Source: Sphingobium sp. CR2-8
GTDB lineage: Bacteria; Pseudomonadota; Alphaproteobacteria; Sphingomonadales; Sphingomonadaceae
NCBI RefSeq assembly: GCF_035818615.1
Contig: NZ_JAYKZY010000002.1
Span: 2,606,501 to 2,670,500 of the forward strand
Direction of reading: 5' to 3'
Length of the DNA stretch: 64,000 bases
Under the pieces are notes generated by a model. That model was not told the DNA's origin. It saw only the letters and a program-made list of their open reading frames with translations, and made no database searches. A program made the position numbers and the translations under genes. Positions 1 to 9,055 of this stretch are shown in pieces. How positions within the stretch are numbered: the first letter of the stretch is position 1; each line of letters starts with the position of its first letter.

Positions 1-806
1 GCAGGCGTGCGTTCGGGATTGAGCAGGATCATGACCCGGCCGTGCAAGCCGCGACGCAATTGGATATTGGCGTCGCCGGGCGCGACATAGACGGTGTCTG
101 CGACGAGCGTGTCACCGGTCTCCGCAACCTTCACGCGCAAACTGGTCATGCGCGACAATTGCTGCGCGAAATAGACGGTGAAGCTCGCGGGTAGATGCTG
201 GGTCAGCAGCACCGGCACGCCCAAAGGCGCGGCCAGGCCCTCGAACAACTGGCCCAGTGCGTGGATGCCGCCGGTCGACGCACCGATGCCGATGCAGGCA
301 AGGGGAGAGTCCGCCAAATGGGGCGTTGCCGCAGACGCCAGGTGCGACGGAGGTGACGCCGAAGGCTGATCGAAGAACAGCCGGTTCAGTCGATCGATCA
401 AAGCCTGCGGAAATTGTTCGCCGAAGCTCCCGCTGCCCGGCTTGGACACGATATCGCTGGCGCCCAGGGCCAGCGCTTCCACCGCCGCCGAGCTGCCTTC
501 CTCGCACTTGCCGGACAGGATAGCGACCTTGACGGCGGGATTGGCGCGCAGGATTTGCGGTAGAGCCGCCAAACCGCTCTGTCCCGGCAGTTCGATATCG
601 AGCAGGATCAGATCCACCACATTGTCGGCCAGATAGCTTAGCGCATGTTCCGCGCTGCTGGTCTTATGGATGACATTATAGGCGGGATCGGCATTAAGGA
701 TGCGTTCGATCACCGTCCGCACGACCACCGAATCATCGACGACCAGCGTACGAATGACTCGCCCTCCGTCGCTGTGGTTGGTCATCATCGGCACAATCGC
801 GGTCAT
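1..806 (-). CDS. cheB: Chemotaxis protein-glutamate methylesterase CheB, 3' end outside window
   Basis: Response-regulator methylesterase that removes methyl groups from chemoreceptors during adaptation. 268 residues are visible. An N-terminal receiver domain has the acidic pair near residues 24-25 and the phospho-acceptor Asp at about 70 (ILLDIELPGQ). The esterase domain begins near 170 with the nucleophile motif GIGASTGG (Ser about 177) and the catalytic His in TQHLP (about 204). The third catalytic residue lies beyond the window edge. It is the last visible gene of the minus-strand cheA-cheW-cheY-cheB cluster, 70 bp after cheY. The start at 806 has a weak AGAAAG upstream; Met codons at residues 7 and 8 are alternatives. 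Confidence 0.95.
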   Translation of the reverse strand, partial: MTAIVPMMTNHSDGGRVIRTLVVDDSVVVRTVIERILNADPAYNVIHKTSSAEHALSYLADNVVDLILLDIELPGQSGLAALPQILRANPAVKVAILSGKCEEGSSAAVEALALGASDIVSKPGSGSFGEQFPQALIDRLNRLFFDQPSASPPSHLASAATPHLADSPLACIGIGASTGGIHALGQLFEGLAAPLGVPVLLTQHLPASFTVYFAQQLSRMTSLRVKVAETGDTLVADTVYVAPGDANIQLRRGLHGRVMILLNPERTP

Positions 807-876
807 CACGGGGCTTTCTGCGCGTAAGGATCAAACGAAAATCAAGGCTTCTCCCGCTTGGCGGACAGGCTGACTG

Positions 877-1242
877 CTAGATCACCCCGACGATCGCCAA
901 TTTGCTCTCCAGCGTCTCGCGATCGAAGGGCTTCATGACATATTCGTCGGCGCCCGCTTCGACTGCGGCCTTGATGTGACTGATGCCATTTTCGGTGGTG
1001 CAGAAAATGATCTTGGGCCGCGCGCCGATCTTCGCGCTGGGCAGTGCCTGAAGAAACTCCATCCCGCTCATGACCGGCATGTTCCAGTCGAGCAGAACGA
1101 CGTCCGGCGGAAACGCTTCGCACTGGGTCAGCGCGTCCTGCCCATCGACCGCCTCGCTGACCGTCAGGTCCAGCGATTCCAATATATGGCGGGCTACCTT
1201 GCGGATCACCTTTGAATCGTCAACGACCAGACAGTTTTTCAT
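877..1242 (-). CDS. cheY: Chemotaxis response regulator CheY
   Basis: Single-domain receiver of 121 residues with no output domain, the usual CheY size. It shows the acidic pair Asp8-Asp9, phospho-acceptor Asp52 in LLDWNMP, Thr82/Thr83 after the fourth strand, and Lys104 in the VMKPF motif. It receives phosphate from CheA and signals to the flagellar switch or competes as a phosphate sink. Its place between cheW and cheB supports a chemotaxis role. Alphaproteobacteria often have several CheY paralogues, so which one this is cannot be told from sequence alone. Confidence 0.93.
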   Translation of the reverse strand: MKNCLVVDDSKVIRKVARHILESLDLTVSEAVDGQDALTQCEAFPPDVVLLDWNMPVMSGMEFLQALPSAKIGARPKIIFCTTENGISHIKAAVEAGADEYVMKPFDRETLESKLAIVGVI

Positions 1243-1324
1243 GAAGCGTCCCTTGGTTTTTTGCGTTTTGTTGAAGCGGACTTAATCGGAAAACCCGAGG
1301 ATTTGGTAAACGACGCGCTGTTCT

Positions 1325-1762
1325 TTAAGCAGCCTGGGCGAGCGCCCCGCCCTCAATAAAGGCTGCGAGCGATACCAGAAGCCAGGGTTGCCCCTCATGC
1401 TCCACCAACGCGCGGGCATAGGGCGCCCAGGCGGCTTCCAACTGGCCTCGCAATGGCAGTTCGCCTTCCGGTACGCGGCATATGTCCGACACGCTGTCCA
1501 CCATCAGGCCATAGCTATGGCCGCTGATGTTCGCGATAATGGCCAGCTTGCGCCGCTCCACCGGGGTCGCGTGACCGCAAATCAGAGCGGCGACGTCGAT
1601 GATCGTGAGCACACGGCTGCGCAGTGCGGACAGACCGGCGATATGCGCGCCCATGCCGGGCACCGGCGATATGTCGGCCAGACGCACCACCGCTTCGACC
1701 TCTTCGGTTTCCACCGCGATGCGCGAGTCCGCCAGGGTCGCGAGAAGATAGAGCTTATCCAT
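1325..1762 (-). CDS. cheW: Chemotaxis coupling protein CheW
   Basis: A 145-residue SH3-like CheW domain that links the CheA kinase to methyl-accepting receptors in the signalling array. Features of the family visible here are the N-terminal strand MDKLYLLATLADSRIAV, a central segment VLTIIDVAALI, and the region SYGLMVDSVSDI. The gene begins 9 bp after the stop codon of cheA and is read in the same direction, so the two are co-transcribed and probably translationally coupled. Confidence 0.92.
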   Translation of the reverse strand: MDKLYLLATLADSRIAVETEEVEAVVRLADISPVPGMGAHIAGLSALRSRVLTIIDVAALICGHATPVERRKLAIIANISGHSYGLMVDSVSDICRVPEGELPLRGQLEAAWAPYARALVEHEGQPWLLVSLAAFIEGGALAQAA

Positions 1763-1771
1763 GACTTCTTC

Positions 1772-4137
1772 CTATGCCTGCCGACCGGCGATCGCAGCCA
1801 TCAACGCATCCTGATCGTAGCGATAGATGCTGCCATCCTGCGGTCCCGTCGGGCGCGGCGACGCGCGCAGATGGACCACCCGGCACCCCATGATCTCCGC
1901 CGCCTGCGCCGCATCCGCCTCCGTGCACAGGACCACGTCTTCGGGGTCGACCGTGCAATCGTCGGGCAACCCCAGCAGCACGTCATGTCCCGCTTGCCGC
2001 AGGAGCGGCGCCAATATTTCGCGCGTCCAACCGTCGCCGCTGTCGGCCAGCAGGCAACGGCCCCGCACCCTCTCGACCACCCCATCTTCGGGCAAAGCCG
2101 CAAAGAGCGCGAAGGGATTGATCACCTCCAGATGTTCGCCATCGACCACCGCAACACCGCTCAACATGCCATGCATGGCCACCATGTCGGGAACGGCGGG
2201 CATCTGGACGATATCCAGCACCGCCGCGACCGGATAGCAGGCCTCCCGCCGATCGTCGCGCAGACGGAGCGCCGACACCTTGTCCCGATCAAATTGGGAC
2301 AGGCCATTGGCGACGGGCACCAGCCGATCGTCAAGCCGCACGAACGCCCTGCCGCCGGACCGGCCGAACAAACCTGTGTCGATATCCTCCACCCGTTCGA
2401 TCAGGGACAGTTTCAGCAGGCGGCGTTCGCCGGTCAATTCTTCGAAACGCAGCGCCGCGACCATCTCCACGCCCGCCTGCGCATTACTCTGATCTTCCTG
2501 TTGCTGCGCCGCCCGATCGTCGATGATATTAGGCAGGCGCGCGGCATTCGCCAGGCCTGCGGCATCCAGCAACAGCATGGGCTTGCCATTGTCCGGCAGA
2601 GTCATGCCGGCATAGACACCGGTCGCCATCACCAGCGGCGAAGCGGGACGAATGACCAGCTCCTCATGATTGTCGACCGCCGAAACACCCATGGCGAACG
2701 GCACCCCCGTCGCCGATCGCACCACCATGATGGCACGCGGCCCCGATTGCGCCGGTTTGACCATGCCAAGGACATCTTCCAGATCGACCATGGAATGACG
2801 GATCGTCCGAATCGTCGCGATCTTGGCCCCGCCGACTTCGCTGATCTGCAAGGTATCGTTGGTGTCGTGCAGGATTTCGACCACTGCCGCGCGCGGAATG
2901 GCGAAATGCTGCCCCCTGCGCGCACGATAAGGCCCGGAATGATGGTGAGGGTGAGCGGGACGCGCAGCGTGATACAAAGGCCTTGGCCCAGCTGATTTTC
3001 GAGCGCGATGACGCCACCGATCCGCTCCACATTGGCGCGCACCACGTCCATGCCCACGCCCCGGCCGGAGATGGCGGTCACCCGGTTCGCCGTCGTCAGG
3101 CCCGCCTGGAAAATAAGGTCCAGCTTCTCCGCTTCGGACATCCGCGCAGCCGCATGAGCGGTCAATCGCCCGTTCGCGATCGCCTTGTCCACCAACCGGG
3201 CCGTATCGATGCCCGCCCCGTCGTCCGATATCGCGATGACGATCTGGTTACCTGACTGGCGCGCCTCCAGACGGAGCTTGCCTGCCTCCGGCTTACCGGC
3301 CGCACGCCGGATTTCGGGCGTCTCTATGCCATGGTCGATGCTGTTACGGACGATATGGGTGAGCGGATCGACGACCATCTCCACCATTTCGCGGTCCATT
3401 TCGACATCGCCGCCCTCCAGCGTCAAGTCGATACGCTTGCCCAGTTCCCGCCCCAGGTCACGCACCATGCGCGGGATAGCGGCAAACAGTCGATCCACTC
3501 GCTGCATCCGTGTCTTGGATATCACGTCGCGCATGTCGGCGACGCAGGTCGACAACCGTTCGAAGACATTGTCCAGCTCGGGGTCGGCGGATCGCTCGCG
3601 CAGCTTGCGGGACAATTCGTTGCGCGCCAGAACCATGTCCGACACGCCGTTCATCAACTGGTCGATCAGGCTGAGCGGCAAACGGATAGTTCGCGGACCG
3701 GATTGCGCGCCGCTGGGGCGAGCGACCGCCACCGATCCGGCGTCGACCACGACCTGTTCCGTCCCAGGCGGAGCAGCGCTCAGCGCGGCGATCAGGAAAT
3801 CGTCATTCTCGTTGGGCAGCGCAGCGCCGATCGCGACGGCTTCGGTCAGTTCCCCGATACGGTCCATGATGCCCAGCACCGCACTAACCGTCGCCGGGTC
3901 GGCGCTGCGGTTGCCCGCACGAATTTCGGACAGCACATCCTCCGCCGCATGGCTCAACCGCTCGAACCGCGGCAGGTTCAGGAAACCGCAGCTGCCCTTC
4001 ACCGTGTGGAAGAAACGGAATATGGCGTCCAGCCGATGGCTATCCGACGGGTCGGCTTCCCAGGCGACGACTTCGCCGGCCAGAGCCTCCAGCGTCTCCT
4101 GGGTCTCGGATATGAATTCCTGTAATAGTTCGTCCAT
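1772..4137 (-). CDS. cheA: Chemotaxis histidine kinase CheA with C-terminal receiver-like domain (one frameshift as sequenced)
   Basis: Histidine kinase core of the chemotaxis array. Read continuously it would be 788 residues. The HPt domain carries His44 in RFFHTVKGS. A short linker without an obvious CheY-binding P2 domain leads to the dimerisation helix, then the HATPase with the N box (HIVRNSIDHG), DDGAGI and GRGVGMDVV, then a CheW-like P5 domain. The last ~120 residues resemble a degenerate receiver (CLLADSGDGWTREIL). The frame breaks at the C run 2912-2916: the upstream frame ends after LTIIPGLIVRAG and the downstream frame resumes at QHFAIPRAAVVEI, so one base is missing. The downstream half remains fully conserved, which favours a sequence error over a true pseudogene. 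Confidence 0.9.
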
Positions 4138-4231
4138 CGCCTCAAGGCCCCAACGCTGCGCGCCACGGCACCATGATGGGGCGTGGTTAAAGGGGCGTTA
4201 AAGGCAAAAATAAAGGACGGCACGAAACGTG

Positions 4232-4262
4232 AAAAAGGGCGCCGCGAACAAACGCGACGCCC
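4232..4262 (-). terminator. Rho-independent terminator after the small lipoprotein gene
   Basis: Read on the minus strand, a GC-rich stem GGGCGTCGCG / CGCGGCGCCC with a six-base loop and one mismatch is followed by TTTTT. It lies 33 bp past the stop codon of the lipoprotein at 4295-4570 and separates it from cheA. Confidence 0.75.
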
Positions 4263-4294
4263 CTTAAGGCCTGAAGCGGCAGAGCTAGGCTCTA

Positions 4295-4570
4295 TTACTT
4301 CTTTTCGGTCTTCTCGACGGCGTCGGCAGCCTTTTCGCCTGCTTCGCGCGTGGCGGCGGCCTTGTTTTCCAGAACGTCGGCAGCATTTTCAGCCGCGTTT
4401 TCAGCATTGCCACTCAGATTATCAGCCATGGCTTCCATATTGTCGGCCTGGTTGTCGAGGGCGTCCGCCTGGTTCTCGTATGCGTTCTCGACCTTGTTTT
4501 CCTTGGCGGAATCGCAGGCGGCGAGCGCGACAAGGCTGGCAAGACCAAGGACTGTGACGAAAGTTTTCAC
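4295..4570 (-). CDS. Small Ala/Asn-rich lipoprotein, predicted coiled coil
   Basis: A 91-residue protein with a lipoprotein signal: hydrophobic VLGLASLVALAAC, with the lipobox Cys at about residue 19. The mature part is rich in Ala, Asn, Glu and Asp with repeats of the type ENQADALDNQADNMEAMAD, which suggests a helical coiled coil as in small Lpp-like or stress-related lipoproteins. No catalytic motif is visible. It has its own downstream terminator, so it is probably a monocistronic gene between mscL and cheA. Export and lipidation are well supported; the role is unknown. Confidence 0.75.
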   Translation of the reverse strand: MKTFVTVLGLASLVALAACDSAKENKVENAYENQADALDNQADNMEAMADNLSGNAENAAENAADVLENKAAATREAGEKAADAVEKTEKK

Positions 4571-4716
4571 GGCGTTTTCTCCTGTTTGGGCCCTCGGGGG
4601 CTGACGTCATACGGCGAGGGTTCCTCGTGGCGATCTGCCATCTGGAACCCTGACGCCGATCAACCGGTCGCGCCCATGATGGTTCCCGTCGCACACTCGT
4701 TTCGTCGCAAAAACGA

Positions 4717-5154
4717 TTATTTTTTGAGCGAATCGCGAATTTCGCGCAGCAGCATGATGTCCTCGGGTGTGGGCGCTGGAGAAGCAGGGGCAGGTTCGGG
4801 CTTGACGGTCAATTTGTTCATGACCTTGACCAGAAGGAAAATGATGAAGGCCAGGATGATGAAATTGACCAGCACGGTCAGGAACTGGCCCCAGCCGAAC
4901 ATGGCGACCCCCGCCGCCTTCAGATCGGCATAGCTTTCCGGATTGCCCTTGAACCCGGCGGGCAGTTCGCCCAGCCGCAGGAAATAGCCCGAAAAATCCG
5001 CACCACCGAAGAGGAAGCCTACGACGGGCATGATCAGATCGTCGGTCAGCGATTTGGTAATGGTCGCAAAAGCGCCGCCGATGATAACGCCGACGGCCAG
5101 GTCCATCACATTGCCGCGGTTGATGAATGTCTTGAATTCGGAAATCAGTCCCAT
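4717..5154 (-). CDS. mscL: Large-conductance mechanosensitive channel MscL
   Basis: A 145-residue inner-membrane channel that opens on hypo-osmotic shock. It has the family N-terminus [19 protein letters not shown], the glycine-rich pore helix TM1 ([17 protein letters not shown]), a periplasmic loop, TM2 ([19 protein letters not shown]) and a C-terminal cytoplasmic helix. The length matches the family. It is transcribed divergently from lemA. Confidence 0.97.
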   Translation of the reverse strand: MGLISEFKTFINRGNVMDLAVGVIIGGAFATITKSLTDDLIMPVVGFLFGGADFSGYFLRLGELPAGFKGNPESYADLKAAGVAMFGWGQFLTVLVNFIILAFIIFLLVKVMNKLTVKPEPAPASPAPTPEDIMLLREIRDSLKK

Positions 5155-5256
5155 CGGGGAACTCCCTGCCTGTCTGCGATAATATCAGGATGGCCCGTTG
5201 CGCCGCCCAGGACAACGCCCTATTTCCACAGGCGAAACAAAAGCCGAGGATGTTCC

Positions 5257-5859
5257 ATGACGCGCCTGCGCCGCCTATCCACTCTCCTGCTGCCGGTCTT
5301 CGGCGCGCTTGCCCTCTCCGCTTGCGGCATCAACAGCGTGCCCGCTGCGGAGGAAGAGGCGAAGGCCAAATGGGCGGATGTCCAGGCGCAATATCAGCGC
5401 CGCTCCAATCTGGTGGGCAATCTCGTCGCCACCGTCAAGGCAGCGGGCAAGCAGGAGCAGGCTACGCTGGTCGGCGTGACCGAAGCCCGTGCGAAGGCGA
5501 CATCGGTGCAGGTGAATGCGGAGGATCTCTCCGACCCTGCCAAGGTTGCCCAGTTCCAGGCGGCGCAGGCGCAATTGAGCCAGGGCCTTGGTCGTCTGCT
5601 CGCGTCGGTGGAGGCCTATCCTGATCTCAAGACCAACCAGAACTATCTGAACTTGCAATCGCAGCTGGAAGGCACGGAAAACCGCATCGCCGTCGCCATT
5701 CGCGACTATAATGGCGCGGTCCAGGCGTATAACACGCGCATCCGCACCTTCCCCGACGCGATCGGCGCAAAGATCATCCATGGCGCCAAGCCCATGACCC
5801 CGTTCCAGGCGACCACGCCGGGCGCGGAGGAGGCGCCGAAGGTCGACTTCGGCAACTGA
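5257..5859 (+). CDS. lemA: LemA family lipoprotein
   Basis: A 200-residue LemA protein. The N-terminus is a signal peptide ending in a lipobox (LALSACG). The body holds the characteristic segment QYQRRSNLVGNLVATVK and NYLNLQSQLEGTENRIAVA. A GAGGA ribosome site lies 6 bases before the ATG. It heads an operon with two TPM-domain genes, starting 4 bp before the next gene. This LemA-TPM-TPM order is a common conserved cluster of unknown biochemical function. Confidence 0.92.
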   Translation: MTRLRRLSTLLLPVFGALALSACGINSVPAAEEEAKAKWADVQAQYQRRSNLVGNLVATVKAAGKQEQATLVGVTEARAKATSVQVNAEDLSDPAKVAQFQAAQAQLSQGLGRLLASVEAYPDLKTNQNYLNLQSQLEGTENRIAVAIRDYNGAVQAYNTRIRTFPDAIGAKIIHGAKPMTPFQATTPGAEEAPKVDFGN

Positions 5860-5863
5860 TCCG

Positions 5864-6667
5864 GTGCTTGCCCGCCTGTTTCTGATTATCGCGCTGCTGG
5901 TCTGGACACCGTCAGCGTGGGCGCAAAACTTTCCCAAGTTCGATGACAAGGGTGTGGTCGATGCGGCGAACCTGCTCGACCCCGCGCAGGAACAGGCGCT
6001 CAGCCAGAAACTGATCGCGCAGAAAAAGGCGAGCGGGCGCTCCGTGGTGGTGGCGACCATCCCCGATCTTCAGGGCTATGACATCTCCGACTTCGGCTAC
6101 CGGCTCGGCAGAGCCTGGGGCATTGGCGACAAGGACAGCAACGGCGCGGTGCTGATCGTCGCGCCTGCGGAACGCAAGATCCGGATCGAGGTCGGCTATG
6201 GGCTGGAGGGCGTGTTGACCGACGCCCTGTCCGCACAGATCATCCGCAACAGCATCGCCCCGCGCTTCAAGGCGGGCGACATCGCAGGCGGGATAGACGC
6301 CGGGGTCGACCAGATCACCGGTTTGCTCGCCCTCCCACCCGATCAGGCCAAGGCACGCGCCGCAGCGGCGGAGGCGGCGCAGCGCAAGCAGAATGACGGC
6401 GGCGGCGCGATGATCGGTTTCTGGCTCATCCTGTTCATCGTCTTCTTCGTCGCCCTGCCGCTGCTATCGCGCGCGCGCGGGGGCAAGCGCTATGGGCGGG
6501 GCGGCGGCAGCGCGCCGATCATACTGTGGGGGCCGGGAACCGGCGGTTCTGGCTGGGGATCGGGCGGGTCCAGTTGGGGCGGTTCAGGCTGGGGCGGCGG
6601 CGACAGCGGTGGTGGCTTTTCGGGTGGCGGCAGCTTCGGCGGCGGCGGCGCCTCGGGAGATTGGTGA
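5864..6667 (+). CDS. TPM-domain protein (YgcG family), secreted N-terminus with Gly-rich tail
   Basis: A 267-residue protein starting with GTG. A signal peptide (LFLIIALLVWTPSAWAQ) is followed by a TPM domain at about 25-160 with VVDAANLLDPAQEQAL and RIEVGYGLEGVLTDA. A transmembrane helix lies near 185-205 (GFWLILFIVFFVALPLL), and the cytoplasmic tail is almost entirely Gly/Ser/Trp. This matches YgcG-type membrane proteins with an external TPM domain. It overlaps the next gene by one base (TGATG). TPM domains have been called phosphatases, but the function in bacteria is unsettled. Confidence 0.88.
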   Translation: MLARLFLIIALLVWTPSAWAQNFPKFDDKGVVDAANLLDPAQEQALSQKLIAQKKASGRSVVVATIPDLQGYDISDFGYRLGRAWGIGDKDSNGAVLIVAPAERKIRIEVGYGLEGVLTDALSAQIIRNSIAPRFKAGDIAGGIDAGVDQITGLLALPPDQAKARAAAAEAAQRKQNDGGGAMIGFWLILFIVFFVALPLLSRARGGKRYGRGGGSAPIILWGPGTGGSGWGSGGSSWGGSGWGGGDSGGGFSGGGSFGGGGASGDW

Positions 6668-7344
6668 TGCAGCTTCATCTGTCGCAGGCCGACCATGACC
6701 TCGTATCGGCCGCCGTGGCGGAGGCCGAAGCGCATACGTCGGGCGAGATCGTCACCATCGTCAGTCGGCGATCCGACAGCTATCATGACGTGGGCTTAAG
6801 CTGGGCCGCCGCCGCGGTGTTCATAGCTTTGGCCTTGATGGCGGCCTTCCCAGCGCATCTGCGCGCGTTCCTGTCCATGTTCCTGCTCGATTGGGAGCAT
6901 GAACTGGCGGACTGGAAATTGTTGATGGGCTTGCTCGGCCTGCTCATCCTCAAATTTCTGCTTGTGCGCTATCTGCTGGCGATCATGCCGCTGCGCATGC
7001 TGATGACCCCCCGCGCGACCAAGGCGCGGCGGGTGCGCAGGCGCGCGATCCTGCTGTTTCGCACGGCCGCCGAAGCGCGCACGCGTGGGCGTACCGGTGT
7101 CCTCCTCTATCTCTCGCTCGACGAGCATCGCGCCGAAATCGTGGCCGACCGCGCGATCAACGACAAAGTCGCACCCGAAGCCTGGGGCGAGGCGATGGCG
7201 ACCCTGATCGACGCCATCCGCGCCGGTCGGGCGGGCGAAGGGCTGGCTGCCGCCGTGCGGCAGGTGGGCGCAGTGCTGGCCGCGCATTTTCCGCGCGCCG
7301 ACGACGACATCAACGAACTCCCCGACAGGCTGATCGAATTATGA
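6667..7344 (+). CDS. TPM-domain membrane protein, second paralogue
   Basis: A 225-residue protein whose ATG overlaps the stop of the preceding TPM gene. Its N-terminus resembles a short TPM domain (SQADHDLVSAAVAEAEAHTS, GEIVTIVSRRSDSY). Two transmembrane helices lie in the middle (about 43-65 and 82-105), followed by a TPM-like C-terminal half (GRTGVLLYLSLDEHRAEIVAD). It forms a pair with the upstream TPM gene downstream of lemA and overlaps the Nudix gene by 4 bp, so all four are one operon. Confidence 0.82.
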   Translation: MQLHLSQADHDLVSAAVAEAEAHTSGEIVTIVSRRSDSYHDVGLSWAAAAVFIALALMAAFPAHLRAFLSMFLLDWEHELADWKLLMGLLGLLILKFLLVRYLLAIMPLRMLMTPRATKARRVRRRAILLFRTAAEARTRGRTGVLLYLSLDEHRAEIVADRAINDKVAPEAWGEAMATLIDAIRAGRAGEGLAAAVRQVGAVLAAHFPRADDDINELPDRLIEL

Positions 7345-7883
7345 CCGACCCGGACCGCACTGCCCCCGAAGAGGTGATGTGGGCGGGCCGCTTCATCACG
7401 GCCAAGAAACGGGGCAAATGGGAATATGTCGGTCGTGCGCGGGGCATCCATGCTGCCGTCATCCTTGCGATCGACGACGCGCCGGATGGCCGCCACATCC
7501 TGCTGGTCGATCAATATCGCGTGCCGCTGGGCCGCCGATGCATCGAATTGCCTGCCGGTCTGGTCGGCGATCAGGAAGAAGGGGAAGACCCCAGCCTCGC
7601 CGCCGCGCGCGAATTGGAAGAGGAAACCGGCTTCCGGCCCGACCGGCTGGAAAATCTCGGTGAATTCTACAGTTCGCCGGGCATGGTGTCGGAAAGCTTC
7701 ACTCTGTTTCGCGCCCATGGACTGATGCAGACCGGCCATGGCGGCGGCGTGGAGGATGAGGATATTCACGTCCACCGCGTACCGCTCGCCACGCTCGGCG
7801 ATCAGATCGCCGCCTGGCGCGCGCAGGGCTATGCGATGGACGTCAAGCTGCTCCTGTTGCTGGGCGCCGCCATGGTGGTGTAA
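7341..7883 (+). CDS. Nudix hydrolase, ADP-ribose pyrophosphatase-like
   Basis: A 180-residue Nudix enzyme. The complete Nudix box GX5EX7REUXEEXGU is present (GDQEEGEDPSLAAARELEEE followed by TGF). Upstream, VDQYRVPLGRRCIELPAGL is typical of ADP-ribose or nucleotide-sugar pyrophosphatases (NudF-like). It probably hydrolyses ADP-ribose or a related NDP-X compound. It overlaps the upstream TPM gene by 4 bp (ATGA). Substrate specificity is inferred from the family. Confidence 0.88.
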   Translation: MTDPDRTAPEEVMWAGRFITAKKRGKWEYVGRARGIHAAVILAIDDAPDGRHILLVDQYRVPLGRRCIELPAGLVGDQEEGEDPSLAAARELEEETGFRPDRLENLGEFYSSPGMVSESFTLFRAHGLMQTGHGGGVEDEDIHVHRVPLATLGDQIAAWRAQGYAMDVKLLLLLGAAMVV

Positions 7884-8336
7884 TCACGCCACCCGATACC
7901 AGGCGGCCACCCGTTCCAGCGCCAGGGTCAGCACCAGCTTGCCAGCCCGGCTGGGCCAGCCCAACGCTTTCTCCGCCGCGACAAGCCCTTCCCCGGCGCA
8001 GGCTACCCGCCACAATATGTCCGCCAGCCCCGGCCCGGCTGCGCGAATCGCTCCGTCGAAACGATCCCGCGCCGACAATTGCGCCAGCGTCGGATCACCC
8101 GGCTGCCCCGGCATGCCGCCGCTGCGCGGGGCTGCATCCCACCGCATGGTGACGCGCGCACCGAGGCCGGCCTTCTCCCAATCCTGTCGCAGTAAGTCTC
8201 CAGCCCGATAGTGCCGCTCACTCAGGTGCCCCCGCGCGTGCAACCAGGCAATGGGCGATTCGCCGATATTCACCAGTATGGATTGCGCAATGCCGTCCGG
8301 ATCTTCGATCCATTGTTCGACATGGGTGGCAGCCAT
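7884..8336 (-). CDS. DUF6456 domain protein
   Basis: About 150 residues. The segment GESPIAWLHARGHLSERHYR and the end DILWRVACAGEGLVAAEKAL match the DUF6456 family as I know it from alphaproteobacteria, where the domain usually sits C-terminal to a helix-turn-helix in one chain. Here it stands alone. The ATG at 8336 is chosen because GAGGAG lies six bases before it; in-frame starts continue up to 8429. It is convergent with the Nudix gene and divergent from an XRE regulator 96 bp away, which suggests a split two-gene version of the usual HTH-DUF6456 protein. Confidence 0.75.
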   Translation of the reverse strand: MAATHVEQWIEDPDGIAQSILVNIGESPIAWLHARGHLSERHYRAGDLLRQDWEKAGLGARVTMRWDAAPRSGGMPGQPGDPTLAQLSARDRFDGAIRAAGPGLADILWRVACAGEGLVAAEKALGWPSRAGKLVLTLALERVAAWYRVA

Positions 8337-8432
8337 GGGCATCTCCTCGCTAACGAATATGCGCAGGGCCTTGCCATGCGGGATAATTTGTAGGAAAGAG
8401 AAAACCAAATAGGTTCTAATTCGGAACACATA

Positions 8433-8996
8433 ATGATCACGCGCATTCGGGAAGTTCGCAAGGCGAAGGGGCTGACGCTGGAACAGGTCGGGACGCTATG
8501 CGATCCGCCCACCACGGCCCAGACGATCGGGCGATTGGAAACCGGCACGCGTACCGTGTCGGTCAAATGGCTTAATCGCATCGCGATGGCGCTGGACGTC
8601 ACCACGTCCGAACTGGTCGCGCTGCCGGGACAGGCGGCCGTACCGGTGGCGGCCCTGCTGGGTCCGGATGGTGCGCGGGCGCCCACCCGACCACTATCCT
8701 TCCCTCCCCCGGTCGCATCGGACGGCATGGTCGGCGTGCATGTCAACGCCAGTATCGGCGACTATCGCAGCGGCGACGCCATCTGGTGTCGGCGAATCGC
8801 GCCGGACGAATTTTCCGCCGCGCTCAACCGCGACATACTATGCCCCCGCCCGGCCGGCCGTTTTCTGTTCGGCCGGCTGATCGGCCGTGAAGGCGACCGC
8901 TTGCAACTGCTGCCTTTGGGATCGGGCGGGCGGCAATTGGTGCTGACCGATCCGCCATGGGCCGCTGTGGCGGTGCAACTCGTCCGACGGCTCTAG
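8433..8996 (+). CDS. XRE-family transcriptional regulator
   Basis: A 187-residue protein. Residues ~1-60 form a Cro/C1-type helix-turn-helix (IREVRKAKGLTLEQVGTL, then GRLETGTRTVSVKWL). The C-terminal half (VGVHVNASIGDYRSGDAIWC; RFLFGRLIGREGDRLQLLP) resembles the beta-rich fold of S24/LexA-like regulators, but I do not see a clear Ser-Lys catalytic pair. It is divergent from the DUF6456 gene and may regulate it and itself from the shared 96-bp intergenic region. Confidence 0.82.
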   Translation: MITRIREVRKAKGLTLEQVGTLCDPPTTAQTIGRLETGTRTVSVKWLNRIAMALDVTTSELVALPGQAAVPVAALLGPDGARAPTRPLSFPPPVASDGMVGVHVNASIGDYRSGDAIWCRRIAPDEFSAALNRDILCPRPAGRFLFGRLIGREGDRLQLLPLGSGGRQLVLTDPPWAAVAVQLVRRL

Positions 8997-9055
8997 CCAA
9001 GGCGGCACGGGACTGCTTAACCGTCCGCTAAACATTATTCTGCGAAAGAGAGGCC

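Noticed and set aside
1388..2995. A 535-codon open frame on the plus strand opposite cheA and cheW
   Set aside because: It is the antisense shadow of conserved chemotaxis genes in GC-rich DNA, with no recognisable domain and composition typical of reversed codons.
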